From Microvelia longipes (Eukaryota > Arthropoda > Insecta > Hemiptera > Veliidae): a DNA stretch of 64,000 nucleotides. A model generated the notes under the pieces. The model did not search any database and was not told where the DNA came from. It worked only from the letters and a program-made list of their open reading frames with translations. Shown piece after piece: positions 10,540-21,487 of this stretch; positions within the stretch are counted from its first letter, which is position 1, and each line of letters opens with the position of its first letter. The translations under genes and the position numbers were made by a program. The DNA lies in the NCBI GenBank assembly GCA_018340805.1, contig JACMZG010001911.1, positions 35,954,314 through 36,018,313 of the forward strand. The letters run 5' to 3'.

Positions 10540-10980
10540 AAGACTAAGGTTGCTTATAGTCGTTCTCGCTACGCTAGAGCTCAGAATAAAATGTTTATCT
10601 AAAGTATAGGGTGTTATGACTTCGCACTCGCTTAGCTCGTCCTTAGAATGTAATAATTATTCAAAACCTAAGGTTGCTATAACTTCGATTTCTCTACGCT
10701 CGACCAAAGAATTATTATTAGTAAATATCAAGGGTGTTATAGCCTTAGATTAATTAAAGCTAAAAAAAACGGTAGATGGGCATTCAATCAAACTATACGT
10801 GTTATACTTTTATATAATGTTCACGAATGCATTAAAGACCTGTGATCATACTCACTGTCTAGTTGTTTATTAGTATAGGTTTTCATGAGAATATTAGCTC
10901 TATATTTTATCAATATATAATATTGATATTGTTATTTTAAGTTTTATGCGGTAAAATGTCATGATTGTGACAGAGATGTA
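10540..10980 (-). repeat. Dispersed repeat, inverted partner of 61760-62300
   Basis: The reverse complement contains AGTATGATCACAGGTCTTTA, ATGCATTCGTGAA, AGAGCTAATATTCTC and CAATCATGACATTTTA. The same words occur in the same order at 61800-61950. The 10540-10740 part carries CGCTACGCTAGAGC-like words every 60-100 bp and corresponds to the minisatellite at 62206-62530. Confidence 0.7.
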
Positions 10981-10997
10981 AACAAACAAACTTCATG

Positions 10998-11068
<71 letters not shown>
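10998..11068. repeat. (TA)n microsatellite
   Basis: TA dinucleotides with two phase slips. Confidence 0.95.
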
Positions 11069-11179
11069 AGACTAACTTTGAAGATAAGAAGTTTTAAATG
11101 AGGGCGAAAATGCTTTAAAAACTCAATTCTGGAATCATGGGATAAATATTTCCATTGAAAATTCCGGAAATAATAGAGT

Positions 11180-11310
11180 AGCAAGTAGTAATGCTTCTGG
11201 TCTGTTTATGAAGCATAAACCGAAAACTTAAGCTAGAAATGGATTGTTAAACAACGAATCACATATTTTAAAGGAAATTCGCCTGGCTTGCGGCCCCCCG
11301 CGCCAGAATT
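11180..11310 (-). repeat. Fragment of the foldback tail (one arm)
   Basis: It contains GAAGCATAAACCGAAAACTT, then AAATGGATTGTTAAACAACG and AAGGAAATTCGCCTGGC, and ends CGCGCCAGAATT. This matches the right arm of the foldback elements at 10020-10230 and 21290-21487. Confidence 0.7.
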
Positions 11311-11494
11311 GTTTTACTCATACTTATCATATTAGTCATTTTGACTATATTATTTATATACAGAAATGATAAATAATGTGTTATTAATTATATCATTCGA
11401 TACCGAGTTTTGCAAAACATGAATAGTTGACATAAATATATTGTGCTATTGATTAATTTATTTAAGAATTAAGTTTAATAGACTGTGAGAAATT

Positions 11495-11690
11495 TTAATT
11501 AGGAATATGAGATAGTGAAGACAGCAGTTCGAGTTTTATTAGATAAATTTATTTCATAACCGAGTCTCACATCCTCAGCGAATCTCACTGAGGATGCCAA
11601 GCATCGCTTGTGCGAAAGCTCTGGTATGAAATAAATTAATCTTTTAAAACTCGGACTGCTGTCTTCATTATCTCATATTCCTGATTAATT
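11495..11690. mobile_element. Foldback MITE with about 64-bp arms
   Basis: The left arm starts at 11495 (TTAATTAGGAATATGAGATA). The right arm ends near 11690 (TATCTCATATTCCTGATTAA). They also share GAAGACAGCAGTTCGAGTTTT and its near complement. The spacer contains the short palindromic ATCCTCAGCG...CACTGAGGAT. Non-coding. Confidence 0.8.
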
Positions 11691-11944
11691 TATTTTTGCA
11701 CTGTATTGTTACAATACTAAAATACAATTTTTCATTTCTTCTTAATTAATCCTAATTTTCCGTGGCACAGTTCCAAACACCTAATCTTATTAAATGTAAA
11801 TTAGCTATGTTTTAATATACTCAGTTTCCTCTTTATGTAATTTTTATTTTAGTACGTAGAAGCGTATAAAAAAATCTATTATAAAACAGTTTAGTATGAG
11901 ATGTTAGTTATGAAAAAGTAAAGCATGTTAGTTTAACGTTTTCC

Positions 11945-12050
11945 TCTATACTCGGCGGGAGGGATTCGACGCCTCCAATAATCACTCTTAATTCACATCA
12001 ATTGACCCCCGAGCCGTTTTACCAATTGAAATAAATTGAACTCCAAGGTC
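11945..12050 (-). repeat. tRNA-like sequence (SINE head or tRNA pseudogene)
   Basis: On the minus strand a D-arm/A-box-like stretch, TTCAATTGGTAAAAC, is followed about 45 nt later by GTCGAATCCCTCCCGCC. That second word resembles a T arm with B box, flanked by GGAGG/CCTCC that could pair. The acceptor-stem strands do not pair, so this is not a functional tRNA gene. No tail was identified. Confidence 0.4.
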
Positions 12051-13424
12051 CTCAACATGTTGAGTCAAAGCATCACATAGTCGCTGCCAAGAGACCAGCA
12101 TAAGATAAAAATACTATTTTTCAGCTCTAGTCATCTCCCCCTTAGTTCCGGAGTATTGTTGTATGGGCGAGGGGAGTGGGTTGAAATACATCATCATCAA
12201 AAAGACATTGTGTTTTTAAGACTTCTTTTTTTAAACACTCGACATCCTTTTAAACAACAAATTAAAAACGCTTTGTAAATAATATATTTTTCTTTCATAA
12301 AAGTGTAACGGAAAGTTTTTTTTAGTGTGTTTAAAAGTAGTCATCATCATCAGTCTCCTAATAGTCATATTATTAGTAATAAAAGAGACATACGTCACAG
12401 ATATCACAGATTTATAAAGTATAAGTATCTTTATTATTAGTAGATGCCACTAATAGACAATAAGCAAGAAATAAATTGTTTGAAAATATAATCTTCTCTG
12501 CATTAGAGTGATTTTTTATAGCTACTGTACACCAACTCCGCATCTGGATTCGACCAGAGAGCAGAGTTCGTGGTTAGCCCAGCCCTGCGGACTTGGAATT
12601 TAGTTTATATCCAATATTTTCCATAATAAACCCGTTTCTCTTGCTTCCGCTGCAAGTTTCTTTTTGAGATGTGCCTCTACTTTTTTTGGCTACTATTTGG
12701 TTTACCTCTAATCGGCACAATGCCATGTAACAACAAGTAATAATAAAACAACAAATAATACAAAACAACTACAATGTGGCTGCAAGTCGGCTCGAGGGGC
12801 AGACGCCGCGCAAATTATACGGACCGAAGGTCTGTATTTTATTTGTCTGAACCTCGTAATTCGTTCTAGCTTTGCTCGTAAGGATGTAAAAAAAATATAC
12901 CCCAAAAAAATTCAAAAACATTGCAAAAGAGCTGCGCGATAAGCACAACCTTGTTCAGTGAAATAGACAAAGCTTATTGACATGCTTGATTGACTGCGTG
13001 ATTCGTTTGAGCCCTAGGATTCCTAAAACAAAGGTAGGATTTGACGGCCATTTTGCTGCGAAGGAGCTATATTTTGTGAAACGTTTATTCTGTTCCTTGT
13101 TCATTGCATCTCATGAATTTTTCCAATTTCAATTTCAAAAATTTTTCCAATTTTTTGAAAATTGGCAAAATTGAGTCAGCAAACAGGGTTAATAGCGTCA
13201 AAAACCTGTTTGATTAAAAAGTATTAATCCGTTCAAAAGATTAGAAGGAAAGAAGACAAACTGCTCTATAAATATTTCCTCTTACATTTTCTTCTAATAC
13301 CTAAAGAAAAATTAAAATGAATGTTTGTCTAAAAAAATTACATTTACATAGGAATACCATTGTATTTAATACAAAAACAACTGTATTTTGACAGTGTTGT
13401 GAGTTTTTTGGACAAATTTTCATG
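12051..13424. other. No supported gene; composite-element fragment at about 13120-13215
   Basis: On the minus strand, 13215-13120 reads CAGGTTTTTGACGCTATTAA followed by CCCTGTTTGCTGACTCA. This corresponds to the segment before the tandem units in the composite element (8866-8905, 20143-20180). The GC-richer part 12530-12870 gives short frames without recognisable content. Confidence 0.45.
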
Positions 13425-13498
<74 letters not shown>

Positions 13499-13500
13499 TA
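13425..13500. repeat. Compound (CA)n(TA)n microsatellite
   Basis: CA units from 13425 to about 13459 pass directly into TA units up to about 13500. Confidence 0.95.
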
Positions 13501-13539
13501 TAGTAGTATTTTTTTTTAACATATAGAGTTATCTGTCTT

Positions 13540-14447
13540 TATGTGTGTGTATGTGTAAGTGCGTGTGTCTGTTATCATCGTAGCGCCCAGTGCATTTATG
13601 CTAGAGAGTTGAAATGTTGTACAAAAATCACTCTACCGCTGTAGTTGTGCTATTCGGAAAATAATTTTTTATGTCGTCATTAACCCGCAATAATGACTGA
13701 AAAAATGTTGAGCGAAAATGTTGAAAAAATCATAAAACGTGGAAAAATGACGCATGTTACTATGTATATGACTAGTATATGTACCAAGTTTCATATAATT
13801 ATCAGCATTAGTTCAATTTTTTTAATGACTTGTGTACGTTTGTTAAAAAATTGTAAAATTTGGATAATGTTCCCATTGAGTTGAAATTTAGTTCAAGTGA
13901 ATATTATTACCTAATAAATAAGTACACTAAGTTTCTTTTCAATACGACAAGTTTATCCATGATTTTTGTTCGATCATAAAAGTTATGGAGCATTAAGCGT
14001 GGTCAGTGTTGTATGAGTGACCTTTGAGAATGATAAGGATGCATTTACTATCTGAAGACGAGAGTTGTGAGTCAAAGGCATGTTGCAGTATAAATTTGGT
14101 GAACTGTGTTTCTGAGGATGAGCGAGTCCGGAGCAGGGAGGATGAGCGTAGCGCATCCGATGTAATGAGGAACTTTTTTCATTCATCTGGGGCACGGCAG
14201 TGCCCCAGCCAAGTCTTGCTTTATAAAGTACAAGTTATATCTAAGGCTGGCACTGACGAACACCCTTTTCCCGAAGCAATTCGGAGCATTCTCTACCCCC
14301 TTGTATCTTTTGACTGGAATAAAGATAGAATCTTTTAATTTGGCTGACTTAAAGATCATATCAGAGCAATATTACTTGTGAAATAACAACTCTTTATCTA
14401 TTATAGAATACGAGAAATTTCGCTTTAAAAATGACTAATTTTGACCC
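13540..14447 (+). repeat. Dispersed repeat (family K), with 5S rRNA-like segment; split by the BEL element
   Basis: It aligns by eye with 56525-57030: CCCAGTGCATTTATGCTAGA, AATGACT, then a 5S-like segment at 13946-14040, then GATGAGCG(T)AGCGCATCCGATG. The last part (14243-14447, from GGCTGGCACTGACGAACACC) is shared with 19175-19390 and continues after the LTR element at 17432-17640. Confidence 0.65.
13946..14040 (+). other. 5S rRNA-like segment (box A-IE-box C region)
   Basis: TTGTTCGATCATAAAAGTTA, then GGAGCATTAAGCGTGGTCAG, TGTTGTATGAGTGACC and TTTGAGAATGA. These follow the order of animal 5S rRNA from the GTCCGATCACCGAAGTTAAGC region through the GGATGGGTGACC box to the GGGAA stretch. Diverged and partial, so not a functional gene. 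Confidence 0.55.
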
Positions 14448-14449
14448 TG

Positions 14450-14627
14450 TGTGTTAAACTACTAATATTATTTAAACACAAGAGTTTTCTTTTGGTATTT
14501 AAATGAACACTGATTTATTAATTAAATTTTTGAATAATGAAATTTTAGTCTGTCAATTCTGTCTGCACTTGTTGTCATTTAGGCTGTCTTCATGTCTGTC
14601 AATTAGTCATTTCGGTTCCTTCCGACA
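14450..14627 (-). repeat. 3' LTR of the BEL/Pao element
   Basis: 178 bp, nearly identical to the other LTR over its length except for a short indel around 14560-14575. It ends TG...CA in the element's orientation. Confidence 0.9.
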
Positions 14628-14734
14628 CTCCCCTCAATTAGATTCTGTTTCTAGTGGATAAAGTTTGTTGATAGGTCTGGTTAATGTCTTCTTGTTGCTG
14701 ATGATGGTCACGGATCTGATTTGGTTGTCTTGAC

Positions 14735-15253
14735 TTAGATTGATTTCTTAATCCTCCCAACTTTCCATCTATTGCGTGGCAAATCTTCCCAAATCAAAGC
14801 TACATCTCCAATAGTTGGTAATTTTTTGGTACTCCCCCTTTTTTTCTTATAGGCTATCTGATTTCTTTCTCGCAATATAGACAAATAATTTTCACTCCAA
14901 TTTTTCCAAAATATATTGAGCAATTTGTTTCCTTTTTTCCATAAATTAAACAAATCTAGTTTATAAGTAGATTTAGTCAATTGTTGGAGAGAGAACCCTT
15001 CTTCCGTAGTGCGCAATGTTAAAAATGAGCTGGTGATAAGACTTCTCCTCCGACACTCTCTTCATCAATAAAAAACTAAGGGACGTGAATTTAAAATAAC
15101 CTCTATTTCAGTCATAATTCTCACAAAGATTTGAATCTGCCTAAGGCTAAAACATAAATTTCTAGGTCTATTGGGGAAATTTCCGCCAAGGCCAAGAGAT
15201 ACTGTAACGCTTGGTTTCAGGATTGAAATCAATACTTTTTTGGAACAATTCAA
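14735..15253 (-). pseudogene. BEL/Pao pol remnant: start of RT joined to end of integrase and DUF5641-like domain
   Basis: The minus-strand frame from 15253 contains a tail of integrase (MTEIEVILNSRPLVF), followed by a shifted frame from 15016. That frame has LLNIFWKNWSENYLSILRER, GDVALIWEDLPRNRWKVGRI: the C-terminal domain typical of BEL/Pao polyproteins. Upstream, around 15240-15140, another frame shows words of the region before the RT (SISWPWRKFP). The fusion point of the internal deletion therefore lies near 15135. Catalytic RT, RNase H and the integrase core are absent. Confidence 0.75.
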
Positions 15254-15555
15254 TTGATTATTGTCCTTGTTGAAAACGGGTTTGTCAGTAATACTATGGT
15301 TTTCAACTCCCTTAATTTTTTTAAGTCTAATTGTTCGTTAGAATCTAATGGTGGATTGGGTTTTGGAAATAATTGTATCTGTTTTGAATTTGAGTGTTTT
15401 GTGTAAGTTAAAAAAACTAACAGTATCTGGATTTGAATCAGAAGTATTTCTCTCTCCAATTGTCCAGCTAAGGTGGAACTAATTAAGTATAAATCTCTTG
15501 AAATTTCAATTTTTTCAAAATTAATAAAATCAAAATAATAATCATTACCGACCAA
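15250..15555 (-). pseudogene. BEL/Pao protease-region remnant
   Basis: The frame begins VGNDYYFDFI, preceding RDLYLISSTL, a typical stretch of the aspartic protease and linker region of BEL/Pao polyproteins. After residue 35 the frame shifts within the family's usual sequence (FLTYTKHSNSKQIQLFPKPN is still recognisable). No intact protease. Confidence 0.65.
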
Positions 15556-15800
15556 AAGGTCTGTATCATTATTGAAAGTTAATAGATTTCAGCAAATTTT
15601 GTTTTTTTGTGTATTGTTAGAGTTATGTATTTGTGCAATTGCTGTTTGCTAATAACAGATTCGTTAGTTGCAAGTAAATTTAAATCAGATGGTTGTGTTG
15701 TTTATTTTATGTTCAGACGTGTTTGGGTGTATCATCAGAATATGTAAAATGGATATTGGTATTTTGAGCTTTCTGGTTTAAATTTTGTAATATGTATTGT

Positions 15801-17068
15801 TCACAAACTTCGATGATGATTTTTTCTTTGTTTACAATGATAACATGGCTTATCTAGTAAACATCGTTTAGGAGAGCAATTTGGTTTTAGACAAATAAAG
15901 CAGACCTCTAAGTTTTTTGTTTCCGTAATTCTAGAGTATTGTAATGTGACATTCATCACTCCAATGGGAACTGCAAAATATGCACGTATTGTTGTTACAC
16001 TGTTGGTTAATGCATAAGCTGTATTAAAACGTTTGTTTCGATAATTATTTAAATAAGATTGAGAATTATTTACAGAAGAGTCATGTCTGGATTGTACTCT
16101 TTCTCTTGCTGAAATTATGCTGGATATTATATTTTTTAGTTGGTGAGGGTAATTTTCTGGTATCAATTGTTCTTCAACTTTTTAATATATATCATTGGGG
16201 AATTTGGACATTATCAGTGAAACAAAACTATTATGGGTGATATCTTCATGGAAAGAAGCTAAACAACGCATATGTTTTTCTATTGTGTCAAGCGTGTATC
16301 TGAGTGACTTTATATGATTATTTGCCATGGGTAAGTTTCTTAGTTCTGTTAGTGGTTATTAATTATTATAGTATCATCTCCATATCTGTCTTTGAGTATT
16401 GAAATAGCAACATCATGTTCCTATTTGTTATTTTTAATCCTTCAATTGCTCTGTAGGCATCTCCTACTAGAAGTTCTTTTAAGTATTTGAATTTGTCTAC
16501 TGGATTCAATTTTGGATTTGATGTATTGAGGAATGAAATGAATCCCAAAACTCGTCCCAATTTAAAATGTTACCATTGAATTTAGATAATTTCAATTTTG
16601 GAAGTTTTGGGGTTTCAAAATAAGTGTTGGCCGGATGAGAGTGTAGTAAAGAGTTGTGTGCTTGAGCTGAGTGATCTGTTAAACTCGGGTTTATTTCTGA
16701 ATTTGGTATGATGTTTCTGTAGAGTTTTCAGGGTGTACTTGAGTATATTATTATATTTTGGGGTTCTTCTATATTATTTAGCAAATCTTTTCTCTTTATT
16801 TCAAGGTCAGTTAAAAGAGTATTTAAATCAATTGAGAGTTGAAAATATTGTGTGAGTTCAGCATCTTGTTCAGGATCATTATCATGTGATAAATTTTGAA
16901 TTTTTTCGTTTAAGTCAAGATAATTTGGAAAATGAGTATTAATTCTTTGGATTGTTGACTCTATGTTTTTGATTGTCAAATTGTCAAAATTTTCTTGTGT
17001 TTGGTATAAAAGATTTAAAGTTGGGTTTTAAGGACATTAATGTGACGTTTAAGTGCAGAAGAGGCCAT
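15801..17068 (-). pseudogene. BEL/Pao gag remnant with CCHC zinc knuckle
   Basis: The probable start is ATG at 17068 (MASSALKRHINV). A charged N-terminal region follows (16979-16728). Next comes the conserved NPKLNPVDKFKYLKELLVGD...AIEGL block at about 16520-16430, which is typical of BEL/Pao gag. The last block is a Cys/His cluster, CFICLKPNCSPKRC...PCYHCKQRKNHH, at about 15895-15810. In it one expected His in the first knuckle is replaced (PNC instead of PNH). Several frameshifts separate these blocks. Confidence 0.75.
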
Positions 17069-17224
17069 GTTAAATTTACGTACCTCAGAGTTATTGAGTG
17101 TTTAGGAAGATAGTTCAGCACTTACAGTAAGTTTTCTTCTTTTGTTTATAGTTTTAAGTTTTTCTTTAGTTTTCTTCTTAATATGGTCAGTTTTTACCAC
17201 TTTTCTTCTAATGGTGGATCTATT

Positions 17225-17240
17225 TCCCTGTCTGCTACCA
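17225..17240 (-). promoter_or_regulatory. Primer-binding site, initiator-Met tRNA type
   Basis: On the minus strand, one base inside the 5' LTR, lies TGGTAGCAGA, the complement of the CCA-bearing 3' end of animal initiator tRNA-Met. The match weakens after ten bases. Confidence 0.6.
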
Positions 17241-17241
17241 C

Positions 17242-17431
17242 TGTGTTAAACTACTAATATTATTTAAACACAAGAGTTTTCTTTTGGTATTTAAATGAAC
17301 ACTGATTTATTAATTAAATTTTTGAATAATGAAATTTTAGTCTGTCAATTCTGCCTGCTGTTTTATAACTTGTCTGTCAATTTAGGCTGTCTTCATGTCT
17401 GTCAATTAGTCATTTCGGTTCCTTTCCGACA
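17242..17431 (-). repeat. 5' LTR of the BEL/Pao element
   Basis: 190 bp. It contains the presumed promoter and start site, but no TATA motif can be assigned with confidence because the LTR is AT-rich. Confidence 0.9.
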
Positions 17432-17640
17432 CCCTGACTGACTGACTCACTCACTCACTCATCATAATTCTAAGGCACTTCTAATAATCGTAGAAACTTG
17501 AAATTTGAAATGAGGGTAGGGTTTGTTTGATAAAGCAAGGAAAAATGGTCAAATTTGCAATATTTTAATTTGATCACCTGAATATTGCCTCTGATATGAA
17601 AAATTAGTGGTTTATAAAGACTTCATCAACGACTAATGAT
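17432..17640 (+). repeat. Dispersed repeat, right part after the BEL insertion
   Basis: It continues the 14243-14447 repeat. CATAATTCTAAGGCACTTCT and the following 150 bp align with 19398-19555, where the two halves are joined without an LTR element. Confidence 0.8.
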
Positions 17641-18602
17641 TCATTTTGTAACATGAAAATATATACGTAACATCGACTGTAACGATAATAAGTGATATTA
17701 TTTTCTTAATCTTTATCAAGTATGTTAAGAAATTTTAAACCTAATAGCATATTGTTGATTTCATATGAAGCATCAATTGTTATAATATTTCAGATGCAAA
17801 ATGAGTTATTTTACATGTTGGGTTATAAGAGGGGCTCCACCAAAATCACCACATGTTAGCAAATGGAGTACCTGCTTTTAACTCCAGGCAGTTAAAATAT
17901 TTTAAATTTTATATATATGTCATCGAATATTTTTAATAAAATTACTATTCATCATGTTTGAAAGTAATACCAATGCAAAGTATAATATTATAAATTGCAA
18001 GAAACTATGAAAAGAGGGAATTATTCGATTATGAACAGTTAAATCAGCTTCTAAATCTTTCAATATCAGAAAAAGATTATTCAACATGTCTAGTCAGGGG
18101 TTTTATTTAAAAGATTAAATTTAACAGTAAAGAAATTTGTGATTTGGCAAGAACGCTAAATAACGAAATTAGAAATAAAATAAATAAGTAGGTAATTCCA
18201 ATTTAGAAAAAAAACCTTCAATATTAATTTGAGGAAGAAATTCATGATTAATTAATTTTACCTCAACGTTCTTGCCTAGTCCGAAATTTCTTTACTGTTA
18301 AATTTTGTAAGGCTTTTGAGCGCATACGTTGCGGATATTAAATAAGCATCTATATCTCTCAAGATTTATGAAAACAGCAAATGAATAGACTTGGCGTAAA
18401 CTATGATATCATATCCTTTTAAGCAAGACTTGGCTGCATTTTTTCACGGAGTGTTTTTGTTGGGATTTCATTTTCCAATGAACCCGATTTTTTTTAAATT
18501 TAATTACCTTTTAGCGAATTTTCATAGAAGAAATGAGCTTATGAGATTGGGGTTGGGGGGGGGAGAGGTAGATTTTTCAAGAGGGGAGGCTCTCTGATCT
18601 AC
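17641..18602. other. No gene; one foldback element at 18117-18305
   Basis: AT-rich DNA. The only structure seen is an inverted repeat with arms 18117-18155 (AACAGTAAAGAAATTTGTGA) and 18267-18305 (complement, ending TTTACTGTTAAATTT) around an AT-rich spacer. Confidence 0.7.
18117..18305. mobile_element. Foldback MITE with about 39-bp arms
   Basis: The arms pair over TTTAACAGTAAAGAAATTT and GGCAAGAACG with few mismatches. Non-coding 110-bp spacer. Confidence 0.75.
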
Positions 18603-18629
18603 TTATATATATAATATATATATATAATA

Positions 18630-18675
<46 letters not shown>

Positions 18676-18708
18676 ATATTATATATATAATATATATATA
18701 TATATATG

Positions 18709-18799
<91 letters not shown>

Positions 18800-18834
18800 A
18801 TATATTATATGTATGTATTATATATATATATAAT

Positions 18835-18867
<33 letters not shown>

Positions 18868-18875
18868 TATATATC
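18603..18875. repeat. (TA)n microsatellite, about 270 bp
   Basis: Longest TA tract of the window, with several phase slips and a few G/C interruptions (ATGCAATA, ATGTATGTATTA). Confidence 0.95.
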
Positions 18876-19174
18876 AGACCTTCTCATATTGTATTATTTT
18901 CTTTTAAATGTAATCTTTGACTCTAATTCTCTTTTCTTATTTGGAGGGAAGATTAAAATCAAAGATTATGGTAGTATATAATCTTTGATTAAAATATTTT
19001 GGTTCCAGCTGCCAGGAAAATATCCTAGCCGTTAACACCGGCCAGTTATAGGGATACACCATAATCTTCCAATTTTTCAGCAACCAAGCTTTTTCGATTT
19101 TATTTGTTTCTATTATTTGCCTCAACTACCTGGGGATGCTACAGTGCCCTTTAAGAGTTGTACATGTTTTCATA

Positions 19175-19555
19175 TATCCAAGCCTGGCACTGAAGAACTC
19201 CCTTTTCTGAAGCAATTCGAAGCATTTTTTACCCCCTTATTTCTTCTGACAGTACTGGAATAACCTAAAAATTTACCATTTGTGTTATGCAAAGATTATA
19301 TCGAAAGTATATTACTTTTGAAATCACAACTATTCATCTTTTACAGTGTCAAAGATTTTCTGCTTCGAAATTGACTGATTTCGACCCTGACTCACGCACC
19401 ATAATTTTAAGGCATTTCTAATAATTGTAGAACTTTAAAATTTGGGATGAGAGAAGGATTTATTGCAAGGACAAAAATGATCAAAGTTGTAACATTTCAA
19501 TCTGATCTAAACATTGCCTTTGATATGAAAAAATAAGTGGTTTATTGACTTCAAC
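19175..19555 (+). repeat. Dispersed repeat, uninterrupted paralogue of the BEL target site
   Basis: It begins GCCTGGCACTGAAGAACTCC and proceeds through ACTGATTTCGACCCTGACTC to AAATAAGTGGTTTATTGAC. It matches 14243-14447 plus 17432-17640 with the LTR element and one CCCTG removed. Confidence 0.85.
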
Positions 19556-19689
19556 ATCTTATTATAATTTTTTTTACTATACGGTCCCTTAAAGTTGAAA
19601 TCGTCGAATTTTTTTTGGCCCTTCGATCATTTTGTGGGGAATGAGTACATGAGCATACTTTTAAACGTGAGCTTCTGCTTTTAAAAATC

Positions 19690-19795
19690 CAAGGAAATGA
19701 TCGGATTATACGACATAAACCAAAAATTTGAGCAAGGAATGAATTGTTAAAAGCATTCTAAAGAAAATTCGCTTGGCATGTGGATCTATGTGTCT
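19690..19795 (-). repeat. Fragment of the foldback tail
   Basis: GACATAAACCAAAAATTTGA, then GCAAGGAATGAATTGTTAA and AGAAAATTCGCTTGGCATG match one arm of the composite element's tail in decayed form. Confidence 0.55.
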
Positions 19796-19947
19796 TTGTT
19801 TTTCTAAAATCAAATAACATATTATACCCTCAACAAATGCATGATAATATTTATATCATACCTAAATAAAAATTACGTATTTTATAATTTTTCTTTTGAT
19901 TTTTTTAGAATCTTGTGCGAAGGGGTCCCTAACACAATAGCTTTTTA

Positions 19948-21487
19948 GCGAATTTCCTTTGGAAATTCGCCTAATGGGATAGGCGTCATGGCGGAATTTG
20001 AACCTCGGACCACGACACAAATCCGTTTCAGAGGTCCCTAATGACGAAAAAATAAGTTTCGCGAGACTTAAACTTACCAAGTTTAACCAAACTTGGTACA
20101 AAAATCAACCTTTGGGAGGACACGAACCCTATTGAAAACCAGGTTTTTGTGACGTCATTAACCCGGTTTGCTGAGTCAGCGAATTTTCAAAAAATCGGCA
20201 AAATTCAGGGTTAATATTTTTTGCCGCGAAAAAGGTCAATATTTGTGTTTCTTGAGGCGCTGAATCGAATGAAACCGGTCAGAAGTCGATACGACCACTC
20301 TAAGTGACCAAAAAGTCGAAAAAACCATTGTAAATTACCAAAAACCAAAATTTAGGTCGATAAAAAATAAATTTCGAGTAGGGTGTCGTTTCTATGTATT
20401 TTTGGGCGCTGAATCGAATGAAACCGGTCCAAAGTCGATACGACCACTCTAAGTGACCAAAAAGTCGAAAAAACCACAAAAATGATAGAAAACCAAAATT
20501 ACGGTCGTTGAAAATTAAATTTCGAGTAGGGTGTCGTTTTCAATGTTTTTTGGGCCTCTGAGTTGAATGCCAGTGGTCCGGAGTCAATACGACCACTTAA
20601 ACTCAGAGTACCTGGGTTCACATCCTGGAAGGGTCGATAATTTTTTATCGTTTTTTTTTTACTTAATATAAGTTAACAACTAGAAAATAATTCTGACGCG
20701 GTGGTCCGCATGTCGGGCGAATTTCCTTTGGATGCGAGCACTCAAACCCAGAGTACCTGGGTTCAAATCCTAGTAGGGACAATAATTTTTTATCGTTTTT
20801 TTACCTAATATAAGTTAACAACTAGAAAATAATTCTGGCGCGGTGGTCCGCATGTCGGGCGAATTTCCTTTGTATGCGTGTTTTCGTGCATTTTACATTA
20901 TATAAGTTTACAACTACTAAATAAATAATTCCGGCGCGGTGGTCCGCTGTCGGGCGAATTTTTTTCGAATGCGTTTCCGTGCTAAACAACCCATTTCTTG
21001 CTTAAGGTTCTGGTTCATGCTTTAGAACCTAAGCAGTTACTCAATTGTCAAGCACTGCTCGTAACTCATTTTGTCTGTATTTTCCAAGGAAATGCGCTAA
21101 AACCTTTAAAGATAACTGACTAAGCTTAAAGATAAGTAACTAAGCTTTAAAACTAGTGCAAATAATAGTGCGTACTTCTATTTTAGAGGCATAGTTTTGT
21201 ACAACCAACTGGATAATTATGCGCTTCCTTTGGAATACAGACAAAATGAGTTACGAGCAGTGCTTGACAATTGAGTAACTGCTTAGGTTCTAAAGCATGA
21301 ACCAGAACCTTAAGCAAGAAATGGGTTGTTTAGCACGGAAACACGCATTCGAAATGAAATTCGCCCGACAGCGGACCACCGCGCCGGAATTATTTATTTA
21401 GTAGTTGTAAACTTATATAATGTAAAATGCACGAAAACACGCATACAAAGGAAATTCGCCCGACATGCGGACCACCGCGCCAGAATT
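19948..21487 (+). mobile_element. Composite element copy 3
   Basis: Same order as copy 2: head with AGCGAATTTCCTTTGGAAAT (19948), minus-strand box-B-like word, TTTGGGAGGACAC segment, and three 148-bp units at 20257, 20405 and 20553. A tRNA-like word (TGGGTTCACATCC, near 20610) and the foldback tail follow. In this copy the tRNA-like word plus the start of the left arm is duplicated (20690-20760 and 20830), with a second word TGGGTTCAAATCC near 20757. The tail arms run about 20834-21098 and 21215-21487. Confidence 0.75.

Larger units (their letters stand above)
14450..17431 (-). mobile_element. BEL/Pao LTR retrotransposon, internally deleted, both LTRs present
   Basis: Direct repeats of 178 bp (14450-14627) and 190 bp (17242-17431) bound the element. 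On the minus strand the LTR starts TGTCGGAA and ends TTTAACACA. The 5-bp duplication CCCTG flanks both sides (14445-14449 and 17432-17436). Between them, on the minus strand, lie gag pieces, a protease remnant, a few codons of the polymerase start, and the end of integrase. The bulk of RT and RNase H is missing. Reading frames carry stops and shifts, so the copy is defective. An uninterrupted paralogue of the target lies at 19175-19555. Confidence 0.9.
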
